A stretch of 64,000 nucleotides of DNA from Symbiodinium natans (GCA_905221605.1 CAJNDS010002189.1:334472-398471), one strand, 5' to 3'; positions 39,656 through 48,590 are shown, numbered from the stretch's first letter. Notes: generated by a model from the letters alone, not told the origin. A program made the numbers and translations.

Positions 39656-41728
39656 CGTTATTTGGCATCATTCGTGAGGCACCACAATCCTGAAGCCAGA
39701 TTTTCTGCTCTTCAGATCTCGTGCAATGCTCCGGTGTCATTGCATAGGGATAGTCACAATGAAAAACATTGCTGCAATTATGTGTGTGGCTTTGGTGACT
39801 ATAAAGATGGTCAGCTGTGGGTTGAGGATGAAAAGGTTTTAGAGGAAGGAGCTGAAGTGGTGGAGCAATCCTATGGGAAGAAAGTCCTACCTGGAAAATT
39901 GGTGGATATCCACTGGAACTTCATGTCGTTCTTTCCGAGAAAGCTGCATGGTCCTATGCCTTGGAAAGGGAACAGGGTATCCTTGACAGGGTACACACCT
40001 GTTTTTATGGAGCGTTTGGGCTACAAGGATAGGTGCTATCTTCTCCAATGCAAGTTTCCTCTTCCGGAACCACAAGCTGAAGAAGGTGAAAAAAGGAAGT
40101 GGTTAAAAATGACGTTGAAAGAGACCTCGCTGGACGACCTTGCAGAGGAAGTCGACTACGCTGTGTTCGAAGCGCATCAATGGGCTCTAGAGGAGCATTT
40201 GAGTATTCGACGCCTAATTGCTGAACAGGAATGTTGCATTTTGGACGAGTTCCATGGATCGGCCAATGAGTCGAATGAGGAAAAAGGATCAGAGACTAGA
40301 GAATGGCTGGTTAAAGCAAAAAGGGCTGAGGAACAGCTCTCGAAGTTTTTGGTCAAAGCAGCTCAAGTTCAGCAAATGGTGCAAGAAAATACCGCGCTTG
40401 AGGCAGCAGAGGAGGTTGAGTTCCTGCAAACAAAAACAATCCCTACACAAGAAGCCATGCAAGAGCTGGAAAAGTGGAGGGAATCATTGTCGGACGAGGT
40501 GACGTCTTTGGTGAAAGAGTTGGAGGTGGTGGAACCAACAACTCAAGAAAAGCTGGACAAATTGGCGGAAGAGCCTAATGCACCGGTGATTGAGTACGTT
40601 CCCAGTCTGGTGGTGTTTACCCGGAAGCAAGGGACAGGGAGGCGACGTGCCCGTATCTGTGCATGTGGAAACTTCATTTCGTCAACGGCAGCTACGGAAT
40701 ATGAAGGGCCGAGGTCCCTCAGTCGTCACTCGCTGTACGCTCCAGGTTTAGATTCAACTACATTCAGGTGTCAAGTGAGGCACGCAGCGTATATGGTATG
40801 GATCATCGCTGGCTTAGACATTTCCAAAGCTTTTCTGACGGCGCCGATGAATAGGGCGCAAAGAGAAGGGCGTTTGGTGGTGGTGCAGCCCCCAAGGGCG
40901 GCGGTGAAATTGGGTCTTTGCACAAAAGAGGAGCGGTGGATTGTGAGAAAGGCCTTGTACGGTTTGGCCGAAAGTCCTGCAGCATGGGTGGAGTGGCGAG
41001 ACCAACGTCTTCAAGGTATGTCTTGGGTGTCAAAGGATGGACAAGCAATGAGCTTTCAGAGGTCCAATGCAGACCCAAGTCTGTTCCTTATTATGGCGCA
41101 AGAGAAGCCGGAAGGTGCAAGCAAGTTGGTAGGGACAATGGGTCTTTACGTGGATGATTTTTTGATGGCTGGGACTATGACAGTGCTCCGGGAGGCCTTG
41201 GAACAGATTAGGAAGGAGTGGAAAACTTCTGAACCCGAGTTCTGTGGTCCAGGCTGCGGTGATGGATTCCTGAAGTTTTTGGGTGTCCAAATCTGGTATC
41301 GAAATGGCAGCTTCTTTCTCAACCAGGAGGACTTTGTGAGAGATTTGCTGAACCGACGAGGGTATCAGATCGATGAAACTGGAAAAGGGAGTAACCTGCC
41401 AATGGTGAAAGAAACTCCAGGTGAAGAAGAGGAGGTGGATATTCCTTCCTTGCGAGCGGCTCAAGGTGCCGTAGGGGAGTTCCTCTGGGTGGCAATCAAA
41501 ACTCGACCTGATTTGGCTTTCTGCACAAGCCAGTTGTCTTTGTGGACATCCCGAAGGCCGCGATTTGTGGTTAAAAAGGCTGAGGAGGTGTTTCGATACC
41601 TTGCTGCAACTCCAACATTAGGCCTGACGTTCGGAGCAATCGCAACATGCGAAAAAGAAAGGAATGAGGTGTTGCGTTATGGACGAGGTGGTGGAGTCCT
41701 ACGCGGATGCCAGCTTTGCAGCAGGTGA
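39656..41728 (+). CDS. Copia Pol, C-terminal part: 2OG-oxygenase-like domain and reverse transcriptase
   Basis: Continuation of pol after the insertion; there is no start codon of its own. Residues are counted from 39623. The first ~130 residues contain SLHRDSHN (H41, D43), a strand region CGFGDYKDGQLWVED, then PRKLHG (H109) and GNRVSLTGY (R118): the HxD...H...R pattern of 2-oxoglutarate/Fe(II) dioxygenases. A charged, coiled-coil-like stretch (about 185-315) follows. Reverse transcriptase has GLDISKAFLTAP, KALYGLAESPAAW and the catalytic YVDD at 509-512. The frame is lost near 41680, where the RNase H frame takes over (ERNEVLR to ESYADASF). That is an apparent one- or two-base indel. Confidence 0.85.
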   Translation, partial: RYLASFVRHHNPEARFSALQISCNAPVSLHRDSHNEKHCCNYVCGFGDYKDGQLWVEDEKVLEEGAEVVEQSYGKKVLPGKLVDIHWNFMSFFPRKLHGPMPWKGNRVSLTGYTPVFMERLGYKDRCYLLQCKFPLPEPQAEEGEKRKWLKMTLKETSLDDLAEEVDYAVFEAHQWALEEHLSIRRLIAEQECCILDEFHGSANESNEEKGSETREWLVKAKRAEEQLSKFLVKAAQVQQMVQENTALEAAEEVEFLQTKTIPTQEAMQELEKWRESLSDEVTSLVKELEVVEPTTQEKLDKLAEEPNAPVIEYVPSLVVFTRKQGTGRRRARICACGNFISSTAATEYEGPRSLSRHSLYAPGLDSTTFRCQVRHAAYMVWIIAGLDISKAFLTAPMNRAQREGRLVVVQPPRAAVKLGLCTKEERWIVRKALYGLAESPAAWVEWRDQRLQGMSWVSKDGQAMSFQRSNADPSLFLIMAQEKPEGASKLVGTMGLYVDDFLMAGTMTVLREALEQIRKEWKTSEPEFCGPGCGDGFLKFLGVQIWYRNGSFFLNQEDFVRDLLNRRGYQIDETGKGSNLPMVKETPGEEEEVDIPSLRAAQGAVGEFLWVAIKTRPDLAFCTSQLSLWTSRRPRFVVKKAEEVFRYLAATPTLGLTFGAIATCEKERNEVLRYGRGGGVLRGCQLCSR

Positions 41729-42641
41729 AAATGAAAAGAGCCACTCAGGAGCGGTGGTGGTGTGGGGTGACTGTCCAGTGATGTGGGCAACACAAAGACA
41801 ATCAACGGTGGCTTTAAGTACAGCTGAAGCTGAATTACATGCGTCCATAGAGGGAGCAACGATGATTCAGTCGTGCACCCCTATAATTGCCGCTTTGGTT
41901 GGAACAGGTGAAGAATCGCTGCAAAAAGTGCTGTATACAGATTCGGTTTCAACATGCTCGATCATTCAATATCCTGCTGGAAGCTGGAGGACAAGACACC
42001 TGAGAATTCGAGCAGCCGGTGTCAGGTCTCTGGTGGACCGTGGTTATATGGTGATAGCGCACCTTCGCGGTGAGTATATGATCGCTGACCTGTTGACTAA
42101 GTTGATGAGTGGACAGGTGTACGCAAAGCAAAAGGCACTTTGGGGTCTCCGACTGTTGGTTCAAGGAACTGACTTGAAAAAAGCCTCGCTTGCGATGGCG
42201 GTCATGATGGTGGCTGCGTCTCTGCAAGGGATGGCAACTGGTGGCGAAGAAGTGTCCACGGCTGGATTCTTTTGCTCAGAAGAAGGGGTGTGCAAGGTCG
42301 CCAACACGTCTACGGTGATGGTTCTGGCTCAAGGTATTGAAATGGTTGTCAACAATTCAGACCTTGTTGCGTATTTGGTGGCAGCAATTATACTCTGGGA
42401 ACTGGCATGGTGCCTCTTTCGACGGCTGTATAAATGGCTGTGGATCAAGAAAGCGGTGGTTATTCCTGCGAGTGCCACTTTGTATACAACAGTGGGTGGG
42501 AACTGTATGCACGCAAGCAGTGACTGTGATGTTCTGCGATATTCACAGCCCAGGGCTAAGACGCTTTGTAAACATTGCCTCAAGGATGGCTGGGTGGTGA
42601 ATGCTGAGTTCCTTGGTGAGGAACGGGCCGCTGGAACGTGA
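41679..42641 (+). CDS. Copia RNase H plus C-terminal extension
   Basis: RNase H motifs ESYADASFAAGENEKSHSG, QSTVALSTAEAELHA and LYTDSVS, then TRHLRIRA and GEYMIADLLTKL, the usual end of copia Pol. About 155 residues follow that ordinary copia lacks. They hold a hydrophobic helix (LVAYLVAAIILWELAWCLF) and a Cys/His cluster (GGNCMHASSDCDVLR ... LCKHCLK). The role of the extension is unknown. TGA ends it at 42639-42641. Confidence 0.85.
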   Translation: MDEVVESYADASFAAGENEKSHSGAVVVWGDCPVMWATQRQSTVALSTAEAELHASIEGATMIQSCTPIIAALVGTGEESLQKVLYTDSVSTCSIIQYPAGSWRTRHLRIRAAGVRSLVDRGYMVIAHLRGEYMIADLLTKLMSGQVYAKQKALWGLRLLVQGTDLKKASLAMAVMMVAASLQGMATGGEEVSTAGFFCSEEGVCKVANTSTVMVLAQGIEMVVNNSDLVAYLVAAIILWELAWCLFRRLYKWLWIKKAVVIPASATLYTTVGGNCMHASSDCDVLRYSQPRAKTLCKHCLKDGWVVNAEFLGEERAAGT

Positions 42642-42813
42642 ATTTTCCAAGTGCGAGGTGAAGAAATCCTCAATGGTAAAGGATTCAGCCAATGAGCTGA
42701 AGGTTCGTCCTGGATGACGTTAAACCATAATGTGCATTTCAACCAGCTGGCTGCTGCCTAAATGGCGGTTTTTGGCCAAAGATCTGCACCTCCAGTGTGT
42801 CCTAGGAAATCCT

Positions 42814-42826
42814 AGGACAGGGGGAG
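42814..42826 (+). promoter_or_regulatory. Polypurine tract
   Basis: aggacagggggag ends exactly at the 3' LTR, the expected plus-strand priming site. Confidence 0.8.
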
Positions 42827-43056
42827 TGCGGAGCTGCAGTTGGTATTGTAGAAAGGAGTTGGTATTGGAAGTTGAAGGGTCAATGCACCCGGTAATCTCA
42901 TGGCTCAAGCCATGACCAAAGCGGTCGAAGGTTTCGTAAAAAGTGTGCCCTTGGTTTGGGGTCTTGTTGTTTGGTTGTTGGTTGTTCCAGGGGAATTAAG
43001 GGCTTCTGTTGGGGTTGACTGTTTTGTTCCCTGTCCTCCTTCGGTTGCCCCCCGTA
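42827..43056 (+). repeat. 3' LTR
   Basis: 230 bp identical to the 5' LTR, followed directly by CCCTAAA repeats at 43057-43142. Confidence 0.95.
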
Positions 43057-43215
43057 CCCTAAACCCTAAACCCTAAACCCTAAACCCTAAACCCTAAACC
43101 CTAAACCCTAAACCCTAAACCCTAAACCCTAAACCCTAAACCTAAACCTTACTGGTGCCTACACAACCTGACGCCCCCTTCTGCTTTGCCCTTTATGCGA
43201 AGATTCGGCTTTCAG

Positions 43216-43832
43216 GCTTCAAGGTCCAAGGTGCACACGGAACATGGTGTTGATGCTGGGATCTTCCCTTCGGGTTTAGGGTAGGGTTTAAGGTTTAGGG
43301 TTTAGGGTTTAGGGTTTAGGGTTTAAGGGTACGTAAACCCTATAAGGAAAAAGCCATTTACATGTTGTAATATTCTCCCAACCATGAACTAGTTCCCCTT
43401 AGTACTAACAATCCTCCATCGGGATGATGATTGGGGGGGGGGGGGGGAGTGCCAGAATCCCCATCTGTTAGGATCAGGGGGAGCATCCCAATGTCGATGC
43501 GTAGTTGCCCCGAATGGAAAATCTGGGTTTGGGGTTCAACGGTTTGGGGTTTTGGTGTGGGTGACAGGCCGTGCGACAGGCAGCCGTTAATGGAAGCAAT
43601 GCGGCGCCTCCCTTACGCAGGGTTTAGGGTTTAGGGTTTAGGGTTTAGGGTGTAGGGTGTAGGGTGTAGGGTGTAGGGTGTAGGGTTTAGGGTTTAGGGT
43701 TTAGCGTTCGCACATGCGCGACATGGCCCGGGTTGCAAGCAGCTGATGCTTTTGAACCATCCGTTGCAGCTTCATGTCTCAAGTTCTCTCAAGATCAACG
43801 CTGTTGCAGTCGCAGTGGTTGTTGGAGTCTAA
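43216..43832 (+). CDS. Last four exons of the gene split by the retrotransposon
   Basis: Exons 43216-43273, 43456-43526, 43568-43621 and 43770-43832 join in phase. They read ASRSKVHTEHGVDAGIFPS, ESPSVRIRGSIPMSMRSCPE, AVRQAAVNGSNAAPPLRR and LHVSSSLKINAVAVAVVVGV, with TAA at 43830-43832. The first begins in phase 0, matching the exon that ends at 27849. Introns again carry TTTAGGG and a TGTAGGG variant array (43651-43686). Family unknown. Confidence 0.5.
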
Positions 43833-43887
43833 ACCCCTAAACCCCTGCGCCCCTAAACCCGAAACCCTAAACCCCCCATACCTGGAG

Positions 43888-44259
43888 CCCTCGCCGTGCT
43901 CCGAGGTCGTCTATGCTGTTCACAAGCTTGCTGGCTGTCGCGGGGTGCCGAGGGCTCAGAAAAGCTCTGGCTTTGCAGAATGGGTTTCCTGGGCTTTGGA
44001 GGACTATACTTTAATCAGACTATACTTTAATCCTTTGTTGGTTCTGGGTTCATATTGTAGCTACTTATACCAATTCCGTATTTTATTTAGTTTTTCCAGG
44101 GTTTACTCCAAAGAAGGGTTTCAGGGTTTCAGGGCTTAGGGGTTACCGAAGCTGGAAGAAGCTGCTGCCCGTGAGGCAGCCTTTCCAGTTGGCTTGATTT
44201 CGCGAACATCTGCAAGGATTTCGTGGGCCTTCTGTCGGTTTTTTGCGTTGCTGCGTTAA
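43888..44259 (+). CDS. Candidate two-exon 3' end, unidentified
   Basis: 43888-44001 reads PSPCSEVVYAVHKLAGCRGV and on to FAEWVSWALE with a GA donor. 44140-44259 reads GLPKLEEAAAREAAFPVGLI and on to RISWAFCRFFALLR with TAA at 44257-44259. Both are whole-codon blocks. A duplicated gactatactttaatc lies at the start of the intron. Confidence 0.45.
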
Positions 44260-44762
44260 AAGAGGCGTGCCATGTGCTTGGTGCCTGACCTTCGCAGATC
44301 TGGGTTCAAACCGGACGAAGTGTGTGCTGTTTGAAGTGAGCGGGGCAGCGCTCTTGACAGGCAGGGCTTGCCAGACACCCCATCAAACAGCCAGACTACG
44401 GGAGCCCAAATACATGCCACCATTATCATCCCTTTTTTTCAAACCTAGCATATATTCACCGCAGAAGCTACTCAGACCCATCGCGTTCCTATCAGACTCT
44501 GAAAGTAAGTCTGACTACTGAGATCCGGAGCCCTTGCCGCACAAACTCCCGAGATGCAAGGTTTGGGCAGGCTTTTTGCATGTACGAGTTCTTGGGTTCA
44601 GGGTTAGGGAACCAAGTTCTGACACCACCAGCTGAACAACCCTTTCGCGAGGAGTTTTTCGGCCGGGGCGATGGGGGAGGGGTGGTGCAAGTGGCCGGAA
44701 CATGAATTGACATACCTGGTCGCATCCGAAATAAGTCTCCAACACTCCCCCTTGAACACAAG
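44260..44762. other. Ambiguous open frames on both strands
   Basis: A + frame of 92 codons (44243-44521) and a minus frame of 142 codons (44492-44920) overlap. Neither shows a family or clean splice borders. gggttcaaacc at 44302 resembles a tRNA B box, but no A box or cloverleaf fits. Confidence 0.3.
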
Positions 44763-44864
44763 CCCGTGTCAGGGGCGAACATGGGAGACGAGGATGTGGC
44801 TCTCATGAAGATCACGGCCAAAAAGCAACTCAGCCGGCCGATGGGGGGCAAGAAACATCTGTAG
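44763..44864 (+). CDS. Candidate terminal exon, basic C-terminus
   Basis: PVSGANMGDEDVALMKITAK then KQLSRPMGGKKHL and TAG at 44862-44864. The antisense frame is also open. Confidence 0.35.
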   Translation, partial: PVSGANMGDEDVALMKITAKKQLSRPMGGKKHL

Positions 44865-45136
44865 ACCCTAGCAAGCAGAGCCCTGTTCTCTCTAAGGGTT
44901 GTTTCATGGTCCCTTAGCATGGTCTCTTAAAAAGGGGTCCCTCATATACCCCTTATATACTCTACCCAACCCAAGGGCCCTTGCATCAGAACCCTTGAAA
45001 GGAGGTAAGGGTAGTAAGGGCCCATGTACCTACCCTTAGACGCTCGGAGGTGGATCATGTTTGTATGGTTTAGGGTTTCGGGTTGAGGGTTGAGGGTTTA
45101 GGGTCTGAACGAGAAGATTGGTGGTTCCAAGGCCAG

Positions 45137-46277
45137 TTCGTTTCATCTCTGCGCGTGATTTGAGGGGTTTACGATCATAAGGGGCCCCTCACAAAGAGCC
45201 CCAAAGAGCAGGATCCCCTTGCAATAAGGACCCCAAGAAGGCATTCATGAAGTTGGAAACCTCCACTTTTGGGATCGCTGCCTAGGAATGTTGCCTTCTA
45301 CATGCGTGCTGCAGCATCATTTCTGCGCGGCACGGAAGACAAGAAGCCGGTACAGGCGAGGGTTTAGGGTTTAGGGTTTAGGGTTTAGGGTTTAGGGTTT
45401 AGGGTTTAGGGTTTAGGGTTTAGGGTTTAGGGGAGTGCCGGGTGGGATCATGTGATTCGGCCATGCCCTCAACATCCCTCAGCTTAGTATAGGGGCCTCC
45501 TTAAGTTCGATGGGTCTCTTGGGTAATGTGTACCATACCTGCACAGCAAGGAGAAAAATAGCACAACCCGAATCCCTTAACGACAGCACTTTTAGGATTC
45601 GGAATTCGGCCGTCCCTTTTGCCTCTGGGGGGGCTTAGTACGCAGCACCCTAATCACCCAACAACAACCTTTTACTTGGTTCCGCGATCCTCCAAGTTAA
45701 CCTACCTGGACCCTGAATTCTTGTTCCTCCTTCTTGTGGGTGGTTTTACTGTTGCTCTTATGTGAGGTGCCCAGAAACCGACACAAGAACGACATCAGGT
45801 GCCCATAAAATTACAAAATCATATATATATATATATATATATAACTCCCGGCAAGGGTCTACATATGTATAACCGTACTTACAACCATATTAGGGCACTT
45901 GAGGGGCTTACATGTGGGTTATGAGTACAGTTATACTTCCCAAAACACTATTCTAATTATTAAGGCCCCGATATCATGAACCCTAAACCCTAGACCCTAG
46001 ACCCTAAACCCTAAACCCTAAACCCTAAACCCTAAACCCTAAACCCTAAACCCTTAACCCTAAACCCTAAACCCTAAACCCTAAACCCTAAACCCTAAAC
46101 CCTAAACCCTAAACCCTAAACCATAAACCCTAAACCCTAAACCCTAAACCCAAACCCTAAACCCCCTCAAACAACCCTGACCCCGAGGAGCTGCGAGTGA
46201 CGGCTCTGGGCGAAGCCATCGGCATTGTGGCTTCAGTGGCCGCCGGGCTTGCAGTGGCCCCCCACCAGTCGCCCTGA
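45137..46277 (+). CDS. Alba-domain-like DNA/RNA-binding protein, partial
   Basis: Exons 45137-45161, 45286-45355 and 46188-46277 (or shorter) join in phase with GA and GC donors. They give FISARDL, NVAFYMRAAASFLRGTEDKK, PVQ, then ELRVTALGEAIGIVASVAAG. This matches the first strand and helix (xVxFYvraAxxFLrg) and the next strand with its glycine turn (eLrvtAlGeAI) of Alba-superfamily proteins, which bind DNA or RNA as dimers and are abundant in dinoflagellates. The frame ends TGA at 46275-46277, which is short for Alba, so a donor near 46246 into a further exon is likely. The first intron is a family-4 foldback; the second holds two CCCTAAA arrays. Confidence 0.5.
45162..45285. mobile_element. 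Introner-like element, family 4, forming a GA-AG intron
   Basis: Begins GAGGGGTTTACGATCATAAG at a GA donor, holds gtaggatcc-like and aggaccccaagaag words of the family, and ends at AG 45285. Splicing keeps the Alba-like frame. Confidence 0.6.
45871..45935. mobile_element. Family-3 core fragment
   Basis: aaccgtacttacaaccatat tagggcacttgaggggctta matches the middle of 6703-6853 without the outer arms. Confidence 0.6.
45976..46163. repeat. Telomeric C-rich array
   Basis: Long CCCTAAA array with CCCTAGA and CCATAAA variants, ending 24 nt before the exon at 46188. Confidence 0.95.
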
Positions 46278-46357
46278 GCCCTAAACCCTAAACCCCAAAC
46301 CCTAAACCCCAAACCCTAAACCCTAAACCCTAAACCCTAAACCCTAAACCCTAAACG

Positions 46358-46443
46358 ATCCGGGCTCTCAACGTGGCCCACCCCCTTGAGTTGTGGGTGA
46401 GATCCAGCATGGAGAAAAAGATTCCCAAGCTGCCGCAGCAAAA
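46358..46443 (+). CDS. Candidate exon, unidentified
   Basis: IRALNVAHPLELWVRSSMEK then KIPKLPQQ, right after a CCCTAAA array. The right border runs into an ACGCGC/ACATAT microsatellite. Product unknown. Confidence 0.35.
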
Positions 46444-46849
46444 CGCGCACGCGCGCACGCACGTGTACACATACATATACATATATGTACATATGCAGTT
46501 GTGTTTAGGGTCTAGGGGTCTACATGTATATATGCAATCGTGTCTTCAAGACACTCCCTTCTCTTCCCTTTCCTTCCCCTTTCCTTTCCCTCCGCTTTAG
46601 GGTTTAGGGTTTAGGAACCCTAAACCCTAAACCCTAAGCACTGGTAACGATGTCTCTTGGAGTGCCCCGGTCACCCCAGGCATCGCGCTGCGAGAAAGAA
46701 AGCCTCGCCACGATCAAAGAAGCCACGGGGCCAAGTTGATGTGGGTTTTGGGTTGAGGGTTTAGGGTGGTGAATTCTCTTCACCCCCTTCCTTTCGGATA
46801 AGTTGGAGCCTGATATTTAGGGGTACCCCGTACCCCCCCCCCCTCCCCC

Positions 46850-47097
46850 CGCCCTTGCGACTAATCGCGCCTTGGACGGCTTGGAGGATTTCAAAGCCGG
46901 CTCTCAGTTCTACGGGTTATCTAGGATGCCCAGTAGTACCCTTATTCCCTTTTTGGGGGGTTTCGGTTCCCTTATAAACCCTTTAAGCAAAAAAGGGCAC
47001 CCTTTTTGAGCCTTGGTTACTGGGCAGCCTAGTTACAGGGTTATAAGCACAACACACCAGGTCCCACGAGCTGCACCACTAATGTCCCCAGGGTGAT
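46850..47097 (+). CDS. Candidate exons joined across a family-1 introner
   Basis: ALATNRALDGLEDFKAGSQF ends at 46915 with two bases of a Gly codon. The family-1 element fills 46916-47033. The frame continues in phase as YRVISTTHQVPRAAPLMSPG to TGA at 47095-47097. No family recognised; the 5' border is unclear. Confidence 0.5.
46916..47033. mobile_element. Introner-like element, family 1
   Basis: GTTATCTAGGATGCCCAGTA at the left and ACTGGGCAGCCTAG at the right, with GTTA on the left and TTACAGG on the right as the likely target sequence. It is nearly identical to the element at 11041-11185 over both arms. Confidence 0.8.
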
Positions 47098-47173
47098 GCT
47101 ACCCATGAACCTCCGAGTAGGGGGCCTACACCCTGAACCGTCAACCCTAAATCCTCAACCCTGAACCCTGAAT

Positions 47174-47253
47174 TCCGAAGGAGTTCCACGGTTTCACAAT
47201 GCACTTGCCTGCAACCTTCATGAAGTCCAGCAGTTCATTCCCCTGCCTCTGCC
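47174..47253 (+). CDS. Candidate exon, unidentified
   Basis: After ccgaag, EFHGFTMHLPATFMKSSSSF then PCLCLW, followed by TTTAGGG-like repeats. Confidence 0.35.
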
Positions 47254-47458
47254 TTTGGGGTTTTTAGGGTCTTAGGGTTTGGGGGATTAGGGTTTAGGGT
47301 TTAGGGCGTGGGGGTATATAAGGGCTTAGGGTCTTGGGGTTGAGGGATTAGGGTTCATAGGGTACCTTAAAGGGTTCCTTATATGGGGTTCCTTATAAGG
47401 GTTCCTTATAGGGTTCCTTAGAGGGTCTTAGGGGTTGTAGGGTGTAGGGCGGGCCCCT

Positions 47459-47550
47459 AAACCCTATAAACCCTATAAACCCTATAAACCCTGTAAACCC
47501 TATATACCCTATAAACCCTACACACCCTATAAACCCTATAAACCCTATAA
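47459..47550. repeat. CCCTATAAA nonamer array
   Basis: Homogeneous array of the 9-bp variant CCCTATAAA, distinct from neighbouring arrays. Confidence 0.9.
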
Positions 47551-47584
47551 ACCCGAAAACTTAAACCCTAAACCCTGGGTGTAG

Positions 47585-48102
47585 GGACACCCCACTCGCC
47601 AAGATCAAGACGGACTACCCAGACGTGCAGACCAATTCGGGCGCCGCCCGCGGCTGCGCGCAGCTGCAGGCAGCGATGCGCCCTAAACCCTAAAAACCCT
47701 AAAAACCCTAAAAACCCTAAAAACCCTAAAAACCCTAAACCCTAAAAACCCTAAAAACCCTAAAAACCCTAAAAACCCTAAAAACCCTAAAAACCCTAAA
47801 AACCCTAAAAACCCTAAAAACCCTAAAAACCCTAAACCCTAAACCCTAGCCCTAAACCCTAAACCCTGAACCCCTAAAACCCTAAACGCTAGAGCCCCTA
47901 CACCCTAAAAGCCCTAAACCCTAAAACCCCTAAAACTTTAAAGCGGCCCATGGGGCATCCCCCAGGTGGTGCTACCCTAAACCCTAAACCCTAAACCCTA
48001 AACCCTAAACCCTAGCCCTAAACCCTAAACCCCTAAAACCCTAAAAGCTAAAGCATCCCCCAGGTGGTGCTACAGAACACCTCCTCGGGCGCGAAGGCTT
48101 GA
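47585..48102 (+). CDS. Candidate last two exons of an unidentified gene
   Basis: 47585-47672 reads DTPLAKIKTDYPDVQTNSGA then ARGCAQLQA with a GC donor. 48064-48102 reads VVLQNTSSGAKA and TGA, in phase 0. The intron holds a CCCTAAAAA array and a false copy of the acceptor and exon start at about 47951-47970. Confidence 0.5.
47690..47836. repeat. CCCTAAAAA nonamer array
   Basis: About 15 copies of the CCCTAAAAA variant between ordinary CCCTAAA units. Confidence 0.95.
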
Positions 48103-48433
48103 GAGGCTGCGAGCTCAGGTCTCCCATTGTGGATTTTTTTAGGGTTTAGGATGTTTAGGGGTTAGGGTTTAGGATGTCTAGGGTTTAGGATATTTAGGGT
48201 TTAGGGTTTAGGGTTTCGGGTTTAGGGTTTAGGGTTTAGGGTTTAGGATATTTTGGGTTTAGGGTGTAAGGGGTTTAGGGTTTAGGATGCTTAGGGCTTA
48301 GGGTTTAGGATGTTTAGGTAGGGTTTAGTATGCAGGAAATTTAGGGTTTAGGGTTTAGGGTTTAGGGTTTGGAGTTCGGAGTTTAGGGTTTTGGGGCCCA
48401 GCATCGTGCCACTCCTTTCAACCCTCTTTACAG

Positions 48434-48590
48434 ATTTCTCGAGTTCCTGACATACCTCAGTGGCCCTAAACAGCCTCGATGTAGCCCACCGTGCTGGGTG
48501 GGGGGCGGGGGGTTGGAGGGGCTGGGTGGGGTCAGCGCTCAGCATCCTGAAATTCAGTTTTCGACATTCGTCTCGGAAGCCGCAGCTTAG
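48434..48590 (+). CDS. Candidate exon, unidentified
   Basis: After tttacag, FLEFLTYLSGPKQPRCSPPC, a Gly-rich part, then HPEIQFSTFVSEAAA and TAG at 48588-48590, where a family-8 foldback begins. The minus strand is also open here (ATEVCQELEKSVKRVERSGT), so the strand is uncertain. Confidence 0.35.

Larger units (their letters stand above)
28399..43056 (+). mobile_element. Ty1/copia-type LTR retrotransposon, 14.7 kb, disrupted
   Basis: Two identical 230-bp LTRs flank gag and pol in copia order (protease, integrase, reverse transcriptase, RNase H). CCCTA is present on both sides as a 5-bp target duplication that keeps the phase of the interrupted CCCTAAA array. Without the 4739-bp insertion the element would be about 9.9 kb, still long for copia because pol carries extra domains. 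LTR identity says it inserted recently. The insertion and two frameshifts in pol mean this copy cannot make a full polyprotein as assembled. Confidence 0.92.

Noticed and set aside
44245-44330. tRNA gene suggested by gggttcaaacc
   Set aside because: No A box, acceptor stem or cloverleaf can be drawn around the B-box-like word.
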